DNA from: an uncultured Bacteroidota bacterium
GTDB lineage: Bacteria > Bacteroidota > Bacteroidia > Flavobacteriales > Flavobacteriaceae
DNA: 64,000 nucleotides
Direction: 5' to 3'
Assembly: GCA_902583445.1 (NCBI GenBank)
Contig: CACHVZ010000001.1
Span: forward strand, 1 to 64,000
Shown one piece after another: positions 7,933 through 17,083 of the stretch (position 1 is its first letter; the number at the start of each line of letters is the position of its first letter). Below the pieces are notes generated by a model that saw only the letters and a program-made list of their open reading frames with translations, did no database searches and was not told the DNA's origin. Position numbers and translations under genes: made by a program.

Positions 7933-9750
7933 TTATTCAGTTATTGTAATCGTTCCAAGCATTGAGGGATGATATGCACATATATAATAGTAAGTTCCAG
8001 TCTCAGTTGGTGACCATGAAATTGTTCCGCTTGAAGAACCATTATTTGTTACACCATTAATTAAATTATTTGAATCTATACCACCATTGGATGCTATGAT
8101 TAAATAAAAAGGATGTCCAGGTGAATTAACATTAAAATTAAAAGTGTCTCCAACTTTAGCTGAAATTGAAGGATCATTACCTGATACATTACCGTTTTGG
8201 TCAGATCCAGATAAGATGTAATTGGATGAACTTTGAGCAGTAACATCAATATTATAAGTACTTGAAGTTGTTACAGTTGATTGGACTTCACTAAACAGTG
8301 CTTCTAAAGTAGTGTTAGAATTTATTGTAATACTAATAGTTGAATTTGAAGAATCTGAACCATTCCAACCTACAAACTCATATCCATCATTTGGTGATGC
8401 GGTTATAGTCACAATGGTTCCATCATCATATGTTCCACCTGAAGTAGAAACAGACCCACCAACACCAGCTGAAACAGTCAGACTATATTGAGTAACAGTT
8501 GAAGTTGTTGCAGTATTTACCTGAGCAATATCAGAATCATCATTAATAATATTCTGAAGTGTAATTGAAGAAGATGGATAAATCAAGCTCATGTCAGTTG
8601 AATAATTTGTTAGCTTACCATAAAATGTATCAACATCAATCGTGAATGTTTCCTCAAACTTAGTTTTCCAATCAGAGTTCTTTGGATCTTGTTCCCAATA
8701 AACTTTAAAAATAGATTGAAATGCCTTCTCAGTAGAAAAACCAACATTCTCTAATTCTTTTACAAGTGCAAGTACCATAAAAACAGAGTTTGCATAGTTG
8801 TTATCTTGCTTGCTGTAGAACTCATATGATGCAGGATCAGATAGTACATCTGCTTCAACGCCCCATGCTTGTCCCTCTTCAAAATAATTAATTCCATAAT
8901 TTTCTTGAATATATAACGACTCAAATGCTGCAGCAGACCCTTCAATTAACCATTTAACATCCATAGCATTTGGGTTATTAAATTCACCATCACTACCAAC
9001 TGAGAAAGCTGGAGACATGCTATGTTGATAAACATGGAAATACTCATGAGCAATTACTGAGTATCTATGCATGCTATTATATGTAAATTCATCATCAGGG
9101 ATTTCTAAAACCATCCAGAAATCAGTTCCGTTACCTGATATTGAAGCTCCCTGCATGCTATTCCCATTAGGATCTGTATAAGGGCTTGGCGCAGAATTAT
9201 TCCACGCATATATATTCATTGATTCAGGGAAGCCACTCCTTTTATAAGCTGGGATTGTAGACTCAAGGTTATTCATTATAGTGTTAAATTCTGTTATCCA
9301 TTCATCAGGAAGACTTGAATGTAAATAATAATTAAAGTCTATTAAATCAGCATTATACACAGAAGTATCAGTTGAAGTTGATGAAGTTGTTTGAACTTCA
9401 GTAAACAGTGCTTCTAAAGTAGTGTCAGAATTTATTGTAATATCAATAGTTGCATTTGAAGAATCTGAACCATTCCAACCTACAAACTCATATCCATCAT
9501 TTGGTGTTGCGGTTATAGTTACAGTGGTTCCATCATCATATGTTCCACCTGAAGTAGAAACGGACCCACCAGTACCAGCCGTAACGGTCAGACTGTATTG
9601 AGTAGTAGCTGCAGTTTGTGTATTACCGTAGCCAGAATACGATGAATTTGATAATCCAAGATTAACCTCACTAGTACCATAATCATCCTTTGAACACGAA
9701 ACTAACAATAGGATTGATGAAATGACAAATAAACTCCTTAAGTTTTGCAT
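7933..9750 (-). CDS. Mosaic surface lipoprotein: two InlB-like repeats, HExxH zinc protease-like domain, C-terminal cupredoxin
   Basis: 605 residues with a lipoprotein signal (MQNLRSLFVISSILLLVSC). Domains in order: a divergent InlB B-repeat (about 52-117; YDDGTTVTITATPNDGYEF), a metalloprotease-like core (about 130-390) with H235-E-Y-F-H239 and a downstream WLIEGSAAAFE that supplies a gluzincin-type third ligand, a second InlB repeat (about 420-485), and a plastocyanin-like domain (about 500-605). The last has GHPFYLI and a CAYHPSM ending, giving H, C, H and M type-1 copper ligands. The two repeats are nearly identical in DNA. No close neighbour shows its role; secretion and surface attachment are inferred. 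Confidence 0.75.
   Translation of the reverse strand: MQNLRSLFVISSILLLVSCSKDDYGTSEVNLGLSNSSYSGYGNTQTAATTQYSLTVTAGTGGSVSTSGGTYDDGTTVTITATPNDGYEFVGWNGSDSSNATIDITINSDTTLEALFTEVQTTSSTSTDTSVYNADLIDFNYYLHSSLPDEWITEFNTIMNNLESTIPAYKRSGFPESMNIYAWNNSAPSPYTDPNGNSMQGASISGNGTDFWMVLEIPDDEFTYNSMHRYSVIAHEYFHVYQHSMSPAFSVGSDGEFNNPNAMDVKWLIEGSAAAFESLYIQENYGINYFEEGQAWGVEADVLSDPASYEFYSKQDNNYANSVFMVLALVKELENVGFSTEKAFQSIFKVYWEQDPKNSDWKTKFEETFTIDVDTFYGKLTNYSTDMSLIYPSSSITLQNIINDDSDIAQVNTATTSTVTQYSLTVSAGVGGSVSTSGGTYDDGTIVTITASPNDGYEFVGWNGSDSSNSTISITINSNTTLEALFSEVQSTVTTSSTYNIDVTAQSSSNYILSGSDQNGNVSGNDPSISAKVGDTFNFNVNSPGHPFYLIIASNGGIDSNNLINGVTNNGSSSGTISWSPTETGTYYYICAYHPSMLGTITITE
8284..8494 (-). repeat. InlB-type repeat, C-terminal copy
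   Basis: This 211-bp direct repeat matches 9394-9604 base for base over most of its length, with about 20 differences by eye and no indels. Both encode a GTGG/GVGG..DDGT..ITA..NDGYEFVGW module of the same lipoprotein. Low divergence in an AT-rich gene points to a recent internal duplication or gene conversion. Confidence 0.85.
9394..9604 (-). repeat. InlB-type repeat, N-terminal copy
   Basis: This is the partner of the repeat at 8284-8494: same strand, same length, same reading frame. It encodes residues about 50-119 of the mosaic lipoprotein, just after the lipobox and an N-rich linker. Confidence 0.85.
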
Positions 9751-9806
9751 AATCTGTGCAATAGTAAGCTTAAATAATCTAAAACTTATTTAAGAAATTG
9801 TTAAAT

Positions 9807-10550
9807 TTAGTTTATGAAGTTTATCATCTGATCAGCAATCAATTTATTACCCTGATCATTCAAGTGAACACCATCATAAGTAAGTATCCCTGAAGGATTA
9901 TTATTAGGATTGTTTTGAGATATGTAATCTAAAAAAACTCTTCTTAAATCAATTAAATCAGTACTATACTCAGAAGATAATTTTCGAATAACATCAGAAA
10001 ATGCATCAAGATCTTTATTCATACTTTCCATTGTTTTAGCATCTCTGTAATGTTCAACATATTCATTTGCTAGAGTAAAATCTCCGTGATTTTCACCTAT
10101 AACAGTTGGAGTACATAGAACAACTCTTGCCCCTATTTTCTGAATCTCAGAAATTATTTGTCTTAAACCATTTTCATATAGATCTATGTCCGAGCCTGTA
10201 CCAAAATCATATTTATGCCAAACGTCATTTATGCCAATATATATAAATACAATATCAGGATCTAAATCTATTACATCCTTTTTATATCGTGTAAGAAGAT
10301 CTGAAACTTTATCTCCGCTAATTCCTTTACCAACTAGCTCTGTTTTTTCTAAAACACTTTGTGATAAAAATGTTATAAATCCGGTATAATCTGGATTAAC
10401 CAACTCACCATTATATTCAACTCCAACCTCTTTATCATAGACTCCAGCCTCTGTAATAGAATCACCTAAAAAAACAATTCTCAATTTATCTTCATTCACA
10501 TTATTACAGCCAATAATTAATATAAAAATTAGTAGATGTAAATATCTCAT
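9807..10550 (-). CDS. SGNH/GDSL-family hydrolase lipoprotein
   Basis: 247 residues with lipobox Cys15 (LIIGC). Block I has GDSIT with the nucleophile Ser31, block II has GKGISGD (oxyanion glycine), block III has GINDVW (oxyanion asparagine), and block V has D226-G-V-H229. It is a typical SGNH esterase, likely a carbohydrate esterase or lipase in the periplasm or on the outer-membrane surface. It follows the DUF1080 gene by 2 bp (operon), so both probably act on the same glycan. A second SGNH gene lies across the divergent promoter region. Confidence 0.85.
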   Translation of the reverse strand: MRYLHLLIFILIIGCNNVNEDKLRIVFLGDSITEAGVYDKEVGVEYNGELVNPDYTGFITFLSQSVLEKTELVGKGISGDKVSDLLTRYKKDVIDLDPDIVFIYIGINDVWHKYDFGTGSDIDLYENGLRQIISEIQKIGARVVLCTPTVIGENHGDFTLANEYVEHYRDAKTMESMNKDLDAFSDVIRKLSSEYSTDLIDLRRVFLDYISQNNPNNNPSGILTYDGVHLNDQGNKLIADQMINFIN

Positions 10551-10552
10551 CT

Positions 10553-11278
10553 CTAGAGTTCTCTAATTTTAATATTTCGGTATCTAACACTAAATCCATG
10601 ATCTTGTAGACCAATTTTACCTGTTTTAAATTTTCCAAAAAAAGGAGCGTAAGTAAAATAAGGATGTTCTGGGACTAAGCCATCATAATATTTATCATTA
10701 CTAAATTTTGATCTTAAAACCATTTCATCCCACTCCGGACCTTCAAGAGGAAAGGAGTATACAAAGTCACCATTAAAAGTTATTGAACCTAAGTTATTAT
10801 TATGGTCTACTTTTAAAAGTAAATGGTTCCACTCTCCATAGGAATTGTACTTAATTTTACCAAGAGGTTTGATACCATAAAGAGCTGGCGCTTGATGATA
10901 TAATGTACTTGGTCCATCAAAATTCCTATTATCTAATACTTGAATTTCTGGACCTGTCTTCCATGGAGCATTAACTTCAGGTATTTCGTTTACCTTAAAA
11001 AAAATACCACTATTTCCTCCTTTCGGAATTTTCCATTCTACTGATAATTCAAAATTTGTAAAAGATTTATCAGTTACTATATCATTACCCCGACTAACGT
11101 TGTCATTGTTTGATTTTAACACCATTTCTCCATTTTCAACATACCAAGCATCACTCATTTCATTTGAATTATATTGGTGCCAACCATTAAAAGATTTTCC
11201 ATCAAATAAGTACTTCCATTCAGAGTTTTGAGAGAAGGCTGAATAGCTTATTAAGATTATAAAAAGGAATTTTTTCAT
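10553..11278 (-). CDS. DUF1080 (3-keto-disaccharide hydrolase-type) secreted protein
   Basis: 241 residues with a signal peptide (about 1-16). The DUF1080 landmarks are present in order: WKYLFDGKSFNGWHQYN at the mature N-terminus, NFELSVEWKIPKGGNSGIFF near residue 80, GPEIQVLDN near 107, and YRNIKIREL at the end. The fold is a concanavalin-like jelly roll; members hydrolyse 3-keto-glycosides. It is the first gene of an operon with the SGNH hydrolase, and two further DUF1080 paralogues lie at 32 and 33 kb. Confidence 0.85.
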   Translation of the reverse strand: MKKFLFIILISYSAFSQNSEWKYLFDGKSFNGWHQYNSNEMSDAWYVENGEMVLKSNNDNVSRGNDIVTDKSFTNFELSVEWKIPKGGNSGIFFKVNEIPEVNAPWKTGPEIQVLDNRNFDGPSTLYHQAPALYGIKPLGKIKYNSYGEWNHLLLKVDHNNNLGSITFNGDFVYSFPLEGPEWDEMVLRSKFSNDKYYDGLVPEHPYFTYAPFFGKFKTGKIGLQDHGFSVRYRNIKIREL

Positions 11279-11340
11279 ATATAAATTTTAAGTTACCTTA
11301 AAGTTAACAATATTTAGGATAAAATGTATTAGATTTAATT

Positions 11341-12072
11341 ATGTTGAATAACTATTTATTACTATCTCTTATACTTATAAATTCTCAATTAATTATTGGA
11401 CAAGAAAAAAATATTTTTGACTATTTGCCTGATAATAATGAGCATTTAATATTTCATGATGATTGGGGCAAGAATAACTATGTCAAATTATTACATCAGT
11501 TTAATTTATCACCATTAAAGAAAGGTGATATAGTCTTTTTAGGTAATAGTATTACTGCAGAGGGCAAAAATTGGAATGCTCGATTAAATAATTCTAAAGT
11601 TAGAAATAGAGGAATTGGAGGTGATACTACAGATGGTGTTCTTGCAAGATTAGGTGAAATTATAGATTCTGAACCAAGTGCAGTTTTTTTATTAATTGGT
11701 ATAAACGATTTGTACAATAATTCAATCCAAGAACCATCAGTAAATTATATTGCAAATAATATAATAGAGATTGCAAAAAAAATCAAAACCAAATCGAATG
11801 ATTCAAAAGTTTTTATTCAGACTTTACTTCCAATTTCAATAAAGAAATCAACTAAAGATTACGAACTTTATAATCATAGTATAGGAACTATTAATGAAAT
11901 CATTGTTGAAAATCAACAAAAGAAATTATATTCTATAATTGATTTATATGCCTTATTTGTAAATAGTGAAGGACAATTAAGAGAAGATTTAACTTATGAT
12001 GGTCTTCATCTTAATGAAGAAGGTTATAAAGTATGGTCAAACTTTATTAAACCCATAATTGACTCTCTCTAA
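11341..12072 (+). CDS. SGNH/GDSL-family hydrolase, secreted
   Basis: 243 residues with a signal peptide (about 1-20). The nucleophile motif is FLGNSIT with Ser70; block I here has GNS rather than GDS, as in many Bacteroidota members. Block III GINDLYNN and the dyad D220-G-L-H223 are intact, so it should be active. It is divergent from the DUF1080/SGNH operon and ends at a strong terminator. It is probably a sialate- or acetyl-esterase-like enzyme; the substrate is unknown. Confidence 0.85.
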   Translation: MLNNYLLLSLILINSQLIIGQEKNIFDYLPDNNEHLIFHDDWGKNNYVKLLHQFNLSPLKKGDIVFLGNSITAEGKNWNARLNNSKVRNRGIGGDTTDGVLARLGEIIDSEPSAVFLLIGINDLYNNSIQEPSVNYIANNIIEIAKKIKTKSNDSKVFIQTLLPISIKKSTKDYELYNHSIGTINEIIVENQQKKLYSIIDLYALFVNSEGQLREDLTYDGLHLNEEGYKVWSNFIKPIIDSL

Positions 12073-12082
12073 ATTTTAAAAA

Positions 12083-12115
12083 AAGAACCTGAGCACTTAC
12101 GAAACTCAGGTTCTT
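12083..12115. terminator. Rho-independent terminator between convergent SGNH and SusD genes
   Basis: The perfect 11-bp stem AAGAACCTGAG / CTCAGGTTCTT has an 11-nt loop. It serves the plus-strand SGNH gene and, facing the other way, the susCD operon. Confidence 0.75.
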
Positions 12116-12183
12116 ATGTAAATGTTATCAGCACAGATTAAAAACTAAACTAATTAATAAATGCTTTTAACAGGTATTACTAT

Positions 12184-13875
12184 TTAATTTTTAGCCCACC
12201 ACAATTTAGTAGCTAATTTATCTGGTCCTTGAACACTATTAGCTTGTTCTAAATTTGCTGCGTTATTCGAGTACATACCACTAGGATATTGAAATCTCTG
12301 GGGATAGGCACCGTCAAGCTCACCTAAACCAAAAATATCAGGATCTGAAACTCCATTAGCAAGTTCACTTGGATAACCACTATCTCTGACAATTGCCCAT
12401 GATTCAAAGCCATCAGTATAATGTACTAACCACTTCTGAGTTGCAATTTTTTCCATATTTTGTTCAGTCGTACCATTAAGTTTAGCCATATCACTTGTAG
12501 CAATAAAGTTTTCAACTTCACCTTGTGGAACATTCCATAAAGCCATTGCATATCTTAAACCATCTTGATAAAAACTTTCAGCATTTCCTTGAGCTAACCC
12601 CTGAACTATTGCTTCAGCAATTAAAAAATGGCTTTCGGCTGCGGGAAATACAATTCTAGGATATATTGGATTACCAGAGTTGTGAGCATTTGTTACAATT
12701 GCAGATGGTTCAGACCATAGGTTTCTGTCTAACATGTGCTTTATATCACCATTTAATCTAGTTGGCTGACCAATGTAATTAACTCCTGCCGGCATTACAA
12801 TATCATATCCTGTTGCTGTAGCAGTTTTTGTGTAGACAGCACCTGCAGCATCTAGTATACCTGTTAAATAATTAACATGTTTGTCAAATAGTTCAACACC
12901 TTTTCCTTCAGTTGGCTTATTCCATGAGATAGTTCCTCCTGCACTTGGCTTTGCCATATATGCAAGCCTAGGGTCATTGTTGTCTCTTAAAGGATCAACC
13001 ATACTTTTTCCAAGGTGCCAGTTGCCACCTCCATAAAAATTATGCCAAATATCTCCATAAACCGCACTTGTCCATTGACTTATTTCAAGATCTCTTTCAA
13101 TAAGTGCATCTTGGGTTGCTAGAACACCAGATTGTATAGCTGATGTGACTGCTGAAGCAGAAAAAGTTTCTCCAGGAGCTCCATAAGCTCTGAGTGCTAA
13201 CCTTAATTTCATGCTGTTAGCTAGTCCTTTCCAAGCCTGTAAATCACCATTAAAGAAGAGATCATTATCACCTAACATATCAACCCCACTTCCAGTTGTT
13301 GTTTGAGAACCAATTATACTAACTGCTTCATCTAAACCAGCAATAAGACTAGAGTAAATAGTAGCCTGATCATCAAACTTAGGTGTAACAATATCAGGGT
13401 CTGAAGCTTCAGAATATGGTATCATTCCCCAAGTGTCAGTATAGAGTTGATAATATAAAGCTTTCATTATCAATGAAATAGCATAATAGTTTTGATTCTC
13501 TAATTCTCCACCTTCAGCGACAAAATTTGTAAATGCTGTAAGTTGACTGTTATAACTTCCAATCCAATCATCATGTGTATTATTTATCCATCCCATACAT
13601 GGAGTGTAACAAGCACCGTCATCCCACCAGTTTGCACTGTATCCGAATGTGTGTTGACCAGCAAATCTGTCAGCGTGAATCAGATTACCTCTCCAATAAG
13701 TAAATCTGTTTTGTGCAAAAAGCCCAATCTGAGTATTGGTAACAAAGTATTTTGCACTTACATCAGCCGAAGTTAACGCATCTGGCCTTTCATTGATTTC
13801 GTTGAAATCATCTGTACATGACACTAAAAGCGCCATTGATAAAAAAGTAAAAATTAATAAATTATTGTTTTTCAT
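12184..13875 (-). CDS. SusD/RagB-like outer-membrane nutrient-binding lipoprotein
   Basis: 563 residues, lipobox Cys20 (ALLVSC). The early CTDDFNEINERPDALT and later helical TPR-like segments (YQLYTDTWGMIPYSEA, NSMKLRLALRAYGAPG, YPRIVFPAAESHFLIAEAI) fit the SusD-like 2 branch. SusD caps the SusC channel and binds oligosaccharide or peptide on the cell surface. It follows susC by 11 bp and shares its transcript. The nearby SGNH and DUF1080 enzymes may process the imported ligand, although no classic glycoside hydrolase lies in the cluster, so the substrate is unclear. Confidence 0.9.
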   Translation of the reverse strand: MKNNNLLIFTFLSMALLVSCTDDFNEINERPDALTSADVSAKYFVTNTQIGLFAQNRFTYWRGNLIHADRFAGQHTFGYSANWWDDGACYTPCMGWINNTHDDWIGSYNSQLTAFTNFVAEGGELENQNYYAISLIMKALYYQLYTDTWGMIPYSEASDPDIVTPKFDDQATIYSSLIAGLDEAVSIIGSQTTTGSGVDMLGDNDLFFNGDLQAWKGLANSMKLRLALRAYGAPGETFSASAVTSAIQSGVLATQDALIERDLEISQWTSAVYGDIWHNFYGGGNWHLGKSMVDPLRDNNDPRLAYMAKPSAGGTISWNKPTEGKGVELFDKHVNYLTGILDAAGAVYTKTATATGYDIVMPAGVNYIGQPTRLNGDIKHMLDRNLWSEPSAIVTNAHNSGNPIYPRIVFPAAESHFLIAEAIVQGLAQGNAESFYQDGLRYAMALWNVPQGEVENFIATSDMAKLNGTTEQNMEKIATQKWLVHYTDGFESWAIVRDSGYPSELANGVSDPDIFGLGELDGAYPQRFQYPSGMYSNNAANLEQANSVQGPDKLATKLWWAKN

Positions 13876-13886
13876 AATTTGGGTTT

Positions 13887-16800
13887 TTAAAAGTTTAAAG
13901 TTAAGTTTAGACCAATACTTCTCAAAGAAGGTGCAGCATAAGATTGATATCCTTGAGATCCTATATTAGTTCCCAAGAAGCTTTCTGGATCAAATCCAAA
14001 ATTAGTACCACCATTTGCTTCCTTTTGAATAAAGAAAAGATTTCTTCCAATTAATTGGATATTTGCACTTTCAACTCCAAATCTTTGAGTATTTGGAATT
14101 TGATAACCAAGAGCAACCTCTCTCAGTCTTATATTTGTTTGATCATATACATAAAATTCTGCAATGGTTGAATATGATCCCCAGTATTCCTGACCAGTAA
14201 TAGCTACATCATTTGCTAGACCAGTACCAGTATTTGTTCCTGGTATTGTGACACCATCTCTGTAAAGCAGAGAATTGGCAGTTACACCACTTGCATCCAT
14301 ATCAGCATCAGTAGCTGCATAAAACTCTCCACCAAATCTACCATCAATTTGAAAGCTCAATGAAAAGTTATCATATCTGAGTGTATTAAACCATCCGGCA
14401 ATAAAATCTGGTTCAGCATTTCCTAACAAGTTGTCCACAGTTGATGAGACATGACGACCTTCTGCAGAAACTAAATTTTCACCTGCATCATTTGTATCCC
14501 ACGTGGTTCCATATATAGAACCAATACTTTCTCCAACTTGAGCTCTAAGTTGCATGTTTCCATTGTTAGTGCTTAAATATGTGTAGTTATCAACACCATC
14601 AATTAACGAAACAAGTTCATTTGTGTTGGCTGCATAATTAAATGTAGTATCCCAAACAAATCTTGAGTTTTGAATAGGACGACCACCAATAGTAAGTTCT
14701 ATACCTTCATTGTTTACTTCACCAAGGTTTGATCTAAAAAATTGATACCCTGTTGCTGCAGCTACTGGAAGATCAAATATTAAGTCTTTCGTATTTATGT
14801 TGTAATATGATAAATCTAAATTTAACCTATTGTTTAGCATCGCTAACTCAATACCAAACTCAGTCGATGTAATAGTTTCCGATCTTAAATCAGGATTTGC
14901 TCTTACTGTTGGTGCTGATAATGTTGTTAGCCCAAGATAACCTTGTCCAGGAACATCAAATGTTTGAGTTAATTGGTATGGATCAGTATCATTACCAACT
15001 TCGGCAATTCCAGCTCTAATTTTAAATAAATTAAATGTTTCCTGAGTAGGATCAATAAATCTAGTTAGAAGTGCGGACAATGATACAGAGTTATAAAAAT
15101 ATGATCTGTTATCCTCACTTAATGTTGATGACCAGTCATTTCTGCCTGTTGCATCAAGATATAAAAAATCATCGTAAGCTAAATTAATAGAACCATAAAC
15201 AGAGTTAACTTTTTTAGTCATAACAGGACTATGTTCAGGTGCTCTTAAATTTTCTGCGTTAGCAAAGAAAAATTTTGTTGGAATCTTAAAGGTATCACCA
15301 AACTGTCTGAATCCTTCAGTAGTTCTTTTTGATAATGTACCACCGACAGTTGCTATTAAATTAAGATTTTCAGTTAGATCTCTATTTGCAGTAACTACAA
15401 AGTCAGTATTAAATTCTCCATAGTTATTCATTGTAAGATCATATTGTCCAGTGGTCCAAAAGTGATGTCCAGGTTTATCTAATCTTTCAATTTTAGAATC
15501 AGTGTAATCAGCACCAACTCTAACAAATGCAGTTAACCAGTCTGTAAAATCATAATCCATCTTGAAGAAACCAAAAAATCTTGTTCTTCGATCTAAATTT
15601 TCATCATGGTATGACATCCAATATGGGTTTCCAGTTTGTGAATTGGTACCACCATAACTTATAACTTTTCTTTCTTCAGCTGTACCTGGGTTTTCCATTT
15701 GATATCTCTCAAGGTCTGACAGAACAACATTCCTTGGAATCTTGTACAAATATGTATAAATACTTTGAACAGAGTTTGACTTTCGATTCCTCACATTTTG
15801 ACTAAAATAAGTTGCTTTAGCATCTATTGATAACTTATCACTTAGTTGCATTGTACCTCTTAAATTAAAAGAGTGGCTCTCTAGGTGAGAGTTGGGTGTA
15901 AGATCCTGAGTGTCATTATTTGAATATGAAAATCTTACTGAACCATCTTCAAAACCCTTTTGAATAGATACTGAAGTTATAGCACTCACGGCTGATTGAA
16001 AGAAATCTTTCATATTATTTGGTTGAGCATCATAAGCTCTAGTAGACCCAGTAAAGTACATTCTTGAAGTTCCATCAAGTGGTGCACCCCAGTTTGATGT
16101 TCCCCAATCATTAGTGATATCAGTGTATGCTGCACCATTTGATCCTTGACCATATGAATTCTGTAATTCGGGTAAGATCATTGGAGAGTTGACCACTACA
16201 TTAGTATTTAAAGTTATACCTAGATCATCTCCTTCAACTCCTTTTTTTGTTGTTATAAGTATAACACCATTACCAGCTCTTGATCCATACAATGCAGATG
16301 CATTTGGACCTTTCAATACTGATATAGATTCTACATCATTTGGATTGATATCTGTTAATCCACCACCTAAAATTTTATTTTCCCAAATACTTCCACCAGA
16401 GTTAATTCCGTCCTGATTTATAGGAACTCCATCAACAACAACTAGTGCCTGAGTATTTCCTGTTATGGAATTATTACCTCTTAGAACTATTCTAGATGCT
16501 GAACCAAAAGATCCAGTGTCTGTAATATTTAAACCTGCAACTTTTCCAACTAGAGAACTTGCAATATTGTGATCCTTAATTGTATTAATTTGATCACCGT
16601 CTACTTCAGTTACAGAGTAACCTAGTGATTTTCTTTCTCTAGATATACCCAAAGCAGTAATTACGACCTCATCAAGAGCATTATCAGGGTTAAGTTGAAC
16701 GTTAATTGGAGATGAACCGACAACTATTTCTTGTGATTCATATCCAACATAACTTATAATTAGAGTACTTCCTTGAGATACATCTATTGTAAAGTTACCA

Positions 16801-16964
16801 TCAAAATTAGTAGTTGTACCATCTGATGTTCCTCCTATTACAATTGAAGCACCTGGAAGAGGTATCCCGTTATCATCGGTAACAGATCCTGTAATCTGTT
16901 GTGCTGTAGCTGTGAGACTAAAAGTCAAAGAAACTAAAGCAAAAAGTAATAATTTTTGTTTCAT
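13887..16964 (-). CDS. SusC/RagA-family TonB-linked outer-membrane transporter
   Basis: 1025 residues. Signal peptide (about 1-21), then a carboxypeptidase-regulatory-like domain (QITGSVTDDNGIPLPGASI, about 22-105), a plug domain (about 115-235) with the SusC signature VLKGPNASALYGSRAGNGV, and a 22-strand barrel ending in LNLTLNF with the terminal phenylalanine needed for outer-membrane insertion. It forms the energy-dependent channel paired with the SusD protein downstream. No SusR-type or anti-sigma regulator is adjacent, so its control cannot be told from here. Confidence 0.92.
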   Translation of the reverse strand: MKQKLLLFALVSLTFSLTATAQQITGSVTDDNGIPLPGASIVIGGTSDGTTTNFDGNFTIDVSQGSTLIISYVGYESQEIVVGSSPINVQLNPDNALDEVVITALGISRERKSLGYSVTEVDGDQINTIKDHNIASSLVGKVAGLNITDTGSFGSASRIVLRGNNSITGNTQALVVVDGVPINQDGINSGGSIWENKILGGGLTDINPNDVESISVLKGPNASALYGSRAGNGVILITTKKGVEGDDLGITLNTNVVVNSPMILPELQNSYGQGSNGAAYTDITNDWGTSNWGAPLDGTSRMYFTGSTRAYDAQPNNMKDFFQSAVSAITSVSIQKGFEDGSVRFSYSNNDTQDLTPNSHLESHSFNLRGTMQLSDKLSIDAKATYFSQNVRNRKSNSVQSIYTYLYKIPRNVVLSDLERYQMENPGTAEERKVISYGGTNSQTGNPYWMSYHDENLDRRTRFFGFFKMDYDFTDWLTAFVRVGADYTDSKIERLDKPGHHFWTTGQYDLTMNNYGEFNTDFVVTANRDLTENLNLIATVGGTLSKRTTEGFRQFGDTFKIPTKFFFANAENLRAPEHSPVMTKKVNSVYGSINLAYDDFLYLDATGRNDWSSTLSEDNRSYFYNSVSLSALLTRFIDPTQETFNLFKIRAGIAEVGNDTDPYQLTQTFDVPGQGYLGLTTLSAPTVRANPDLRSETITSTEFGIELAMLNNRLNLDLSYYNINTKDLIFDLPVAAATGYQFFRSNLGEVNNEGIELTIGGRPIQNSRFVWDTTFNYAANTNELVSLIDGVDNYTYLSTNNGNMQLRAQVGESIGSIYGTTWDTNDAGENLVSAEGRHVSSTVDNLLGNAEPDFIAGWFNTLRYDNFSLSFQIDGRFGGEFYAATDADMDASGVTANSLLYRDGVTIPGTNTGTGLANDVAITGQEYWGSYSTIAEFYVYDQTNIRLREVALGYQIPNTQRFGVESANIQLIGRNLFFIQKEANGGTNFGFDPESFLGTNIGSQGYQSYAAPSLRSIGLNLTLNF

Positions 16965-17083
16965 AGTTATATTTTTGGACAGTTAAAATAATAATAATTT
17001 TGCAATTTAATTTATTTATTTTAAATAGTTTTAAATTGGAAAAACTAATCCATCATAATTTTTCATAATACTAATTGATAATA

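Noticed and set aside
7933-9750. InlB repeats as evidence of invasion or virulence
   Set aside because: These modules are general surface-protein spacers in many free-living bacteria; no leucine-rich repeats or other invasion parts are present.
11496-11717. Antisense frame within the SGNH gene (and similar shadow frames elsewhere)
   Set aside because: The sense frame has the full SGNH motif set; AT-rich codon use leaves long open antisense frames by chance.
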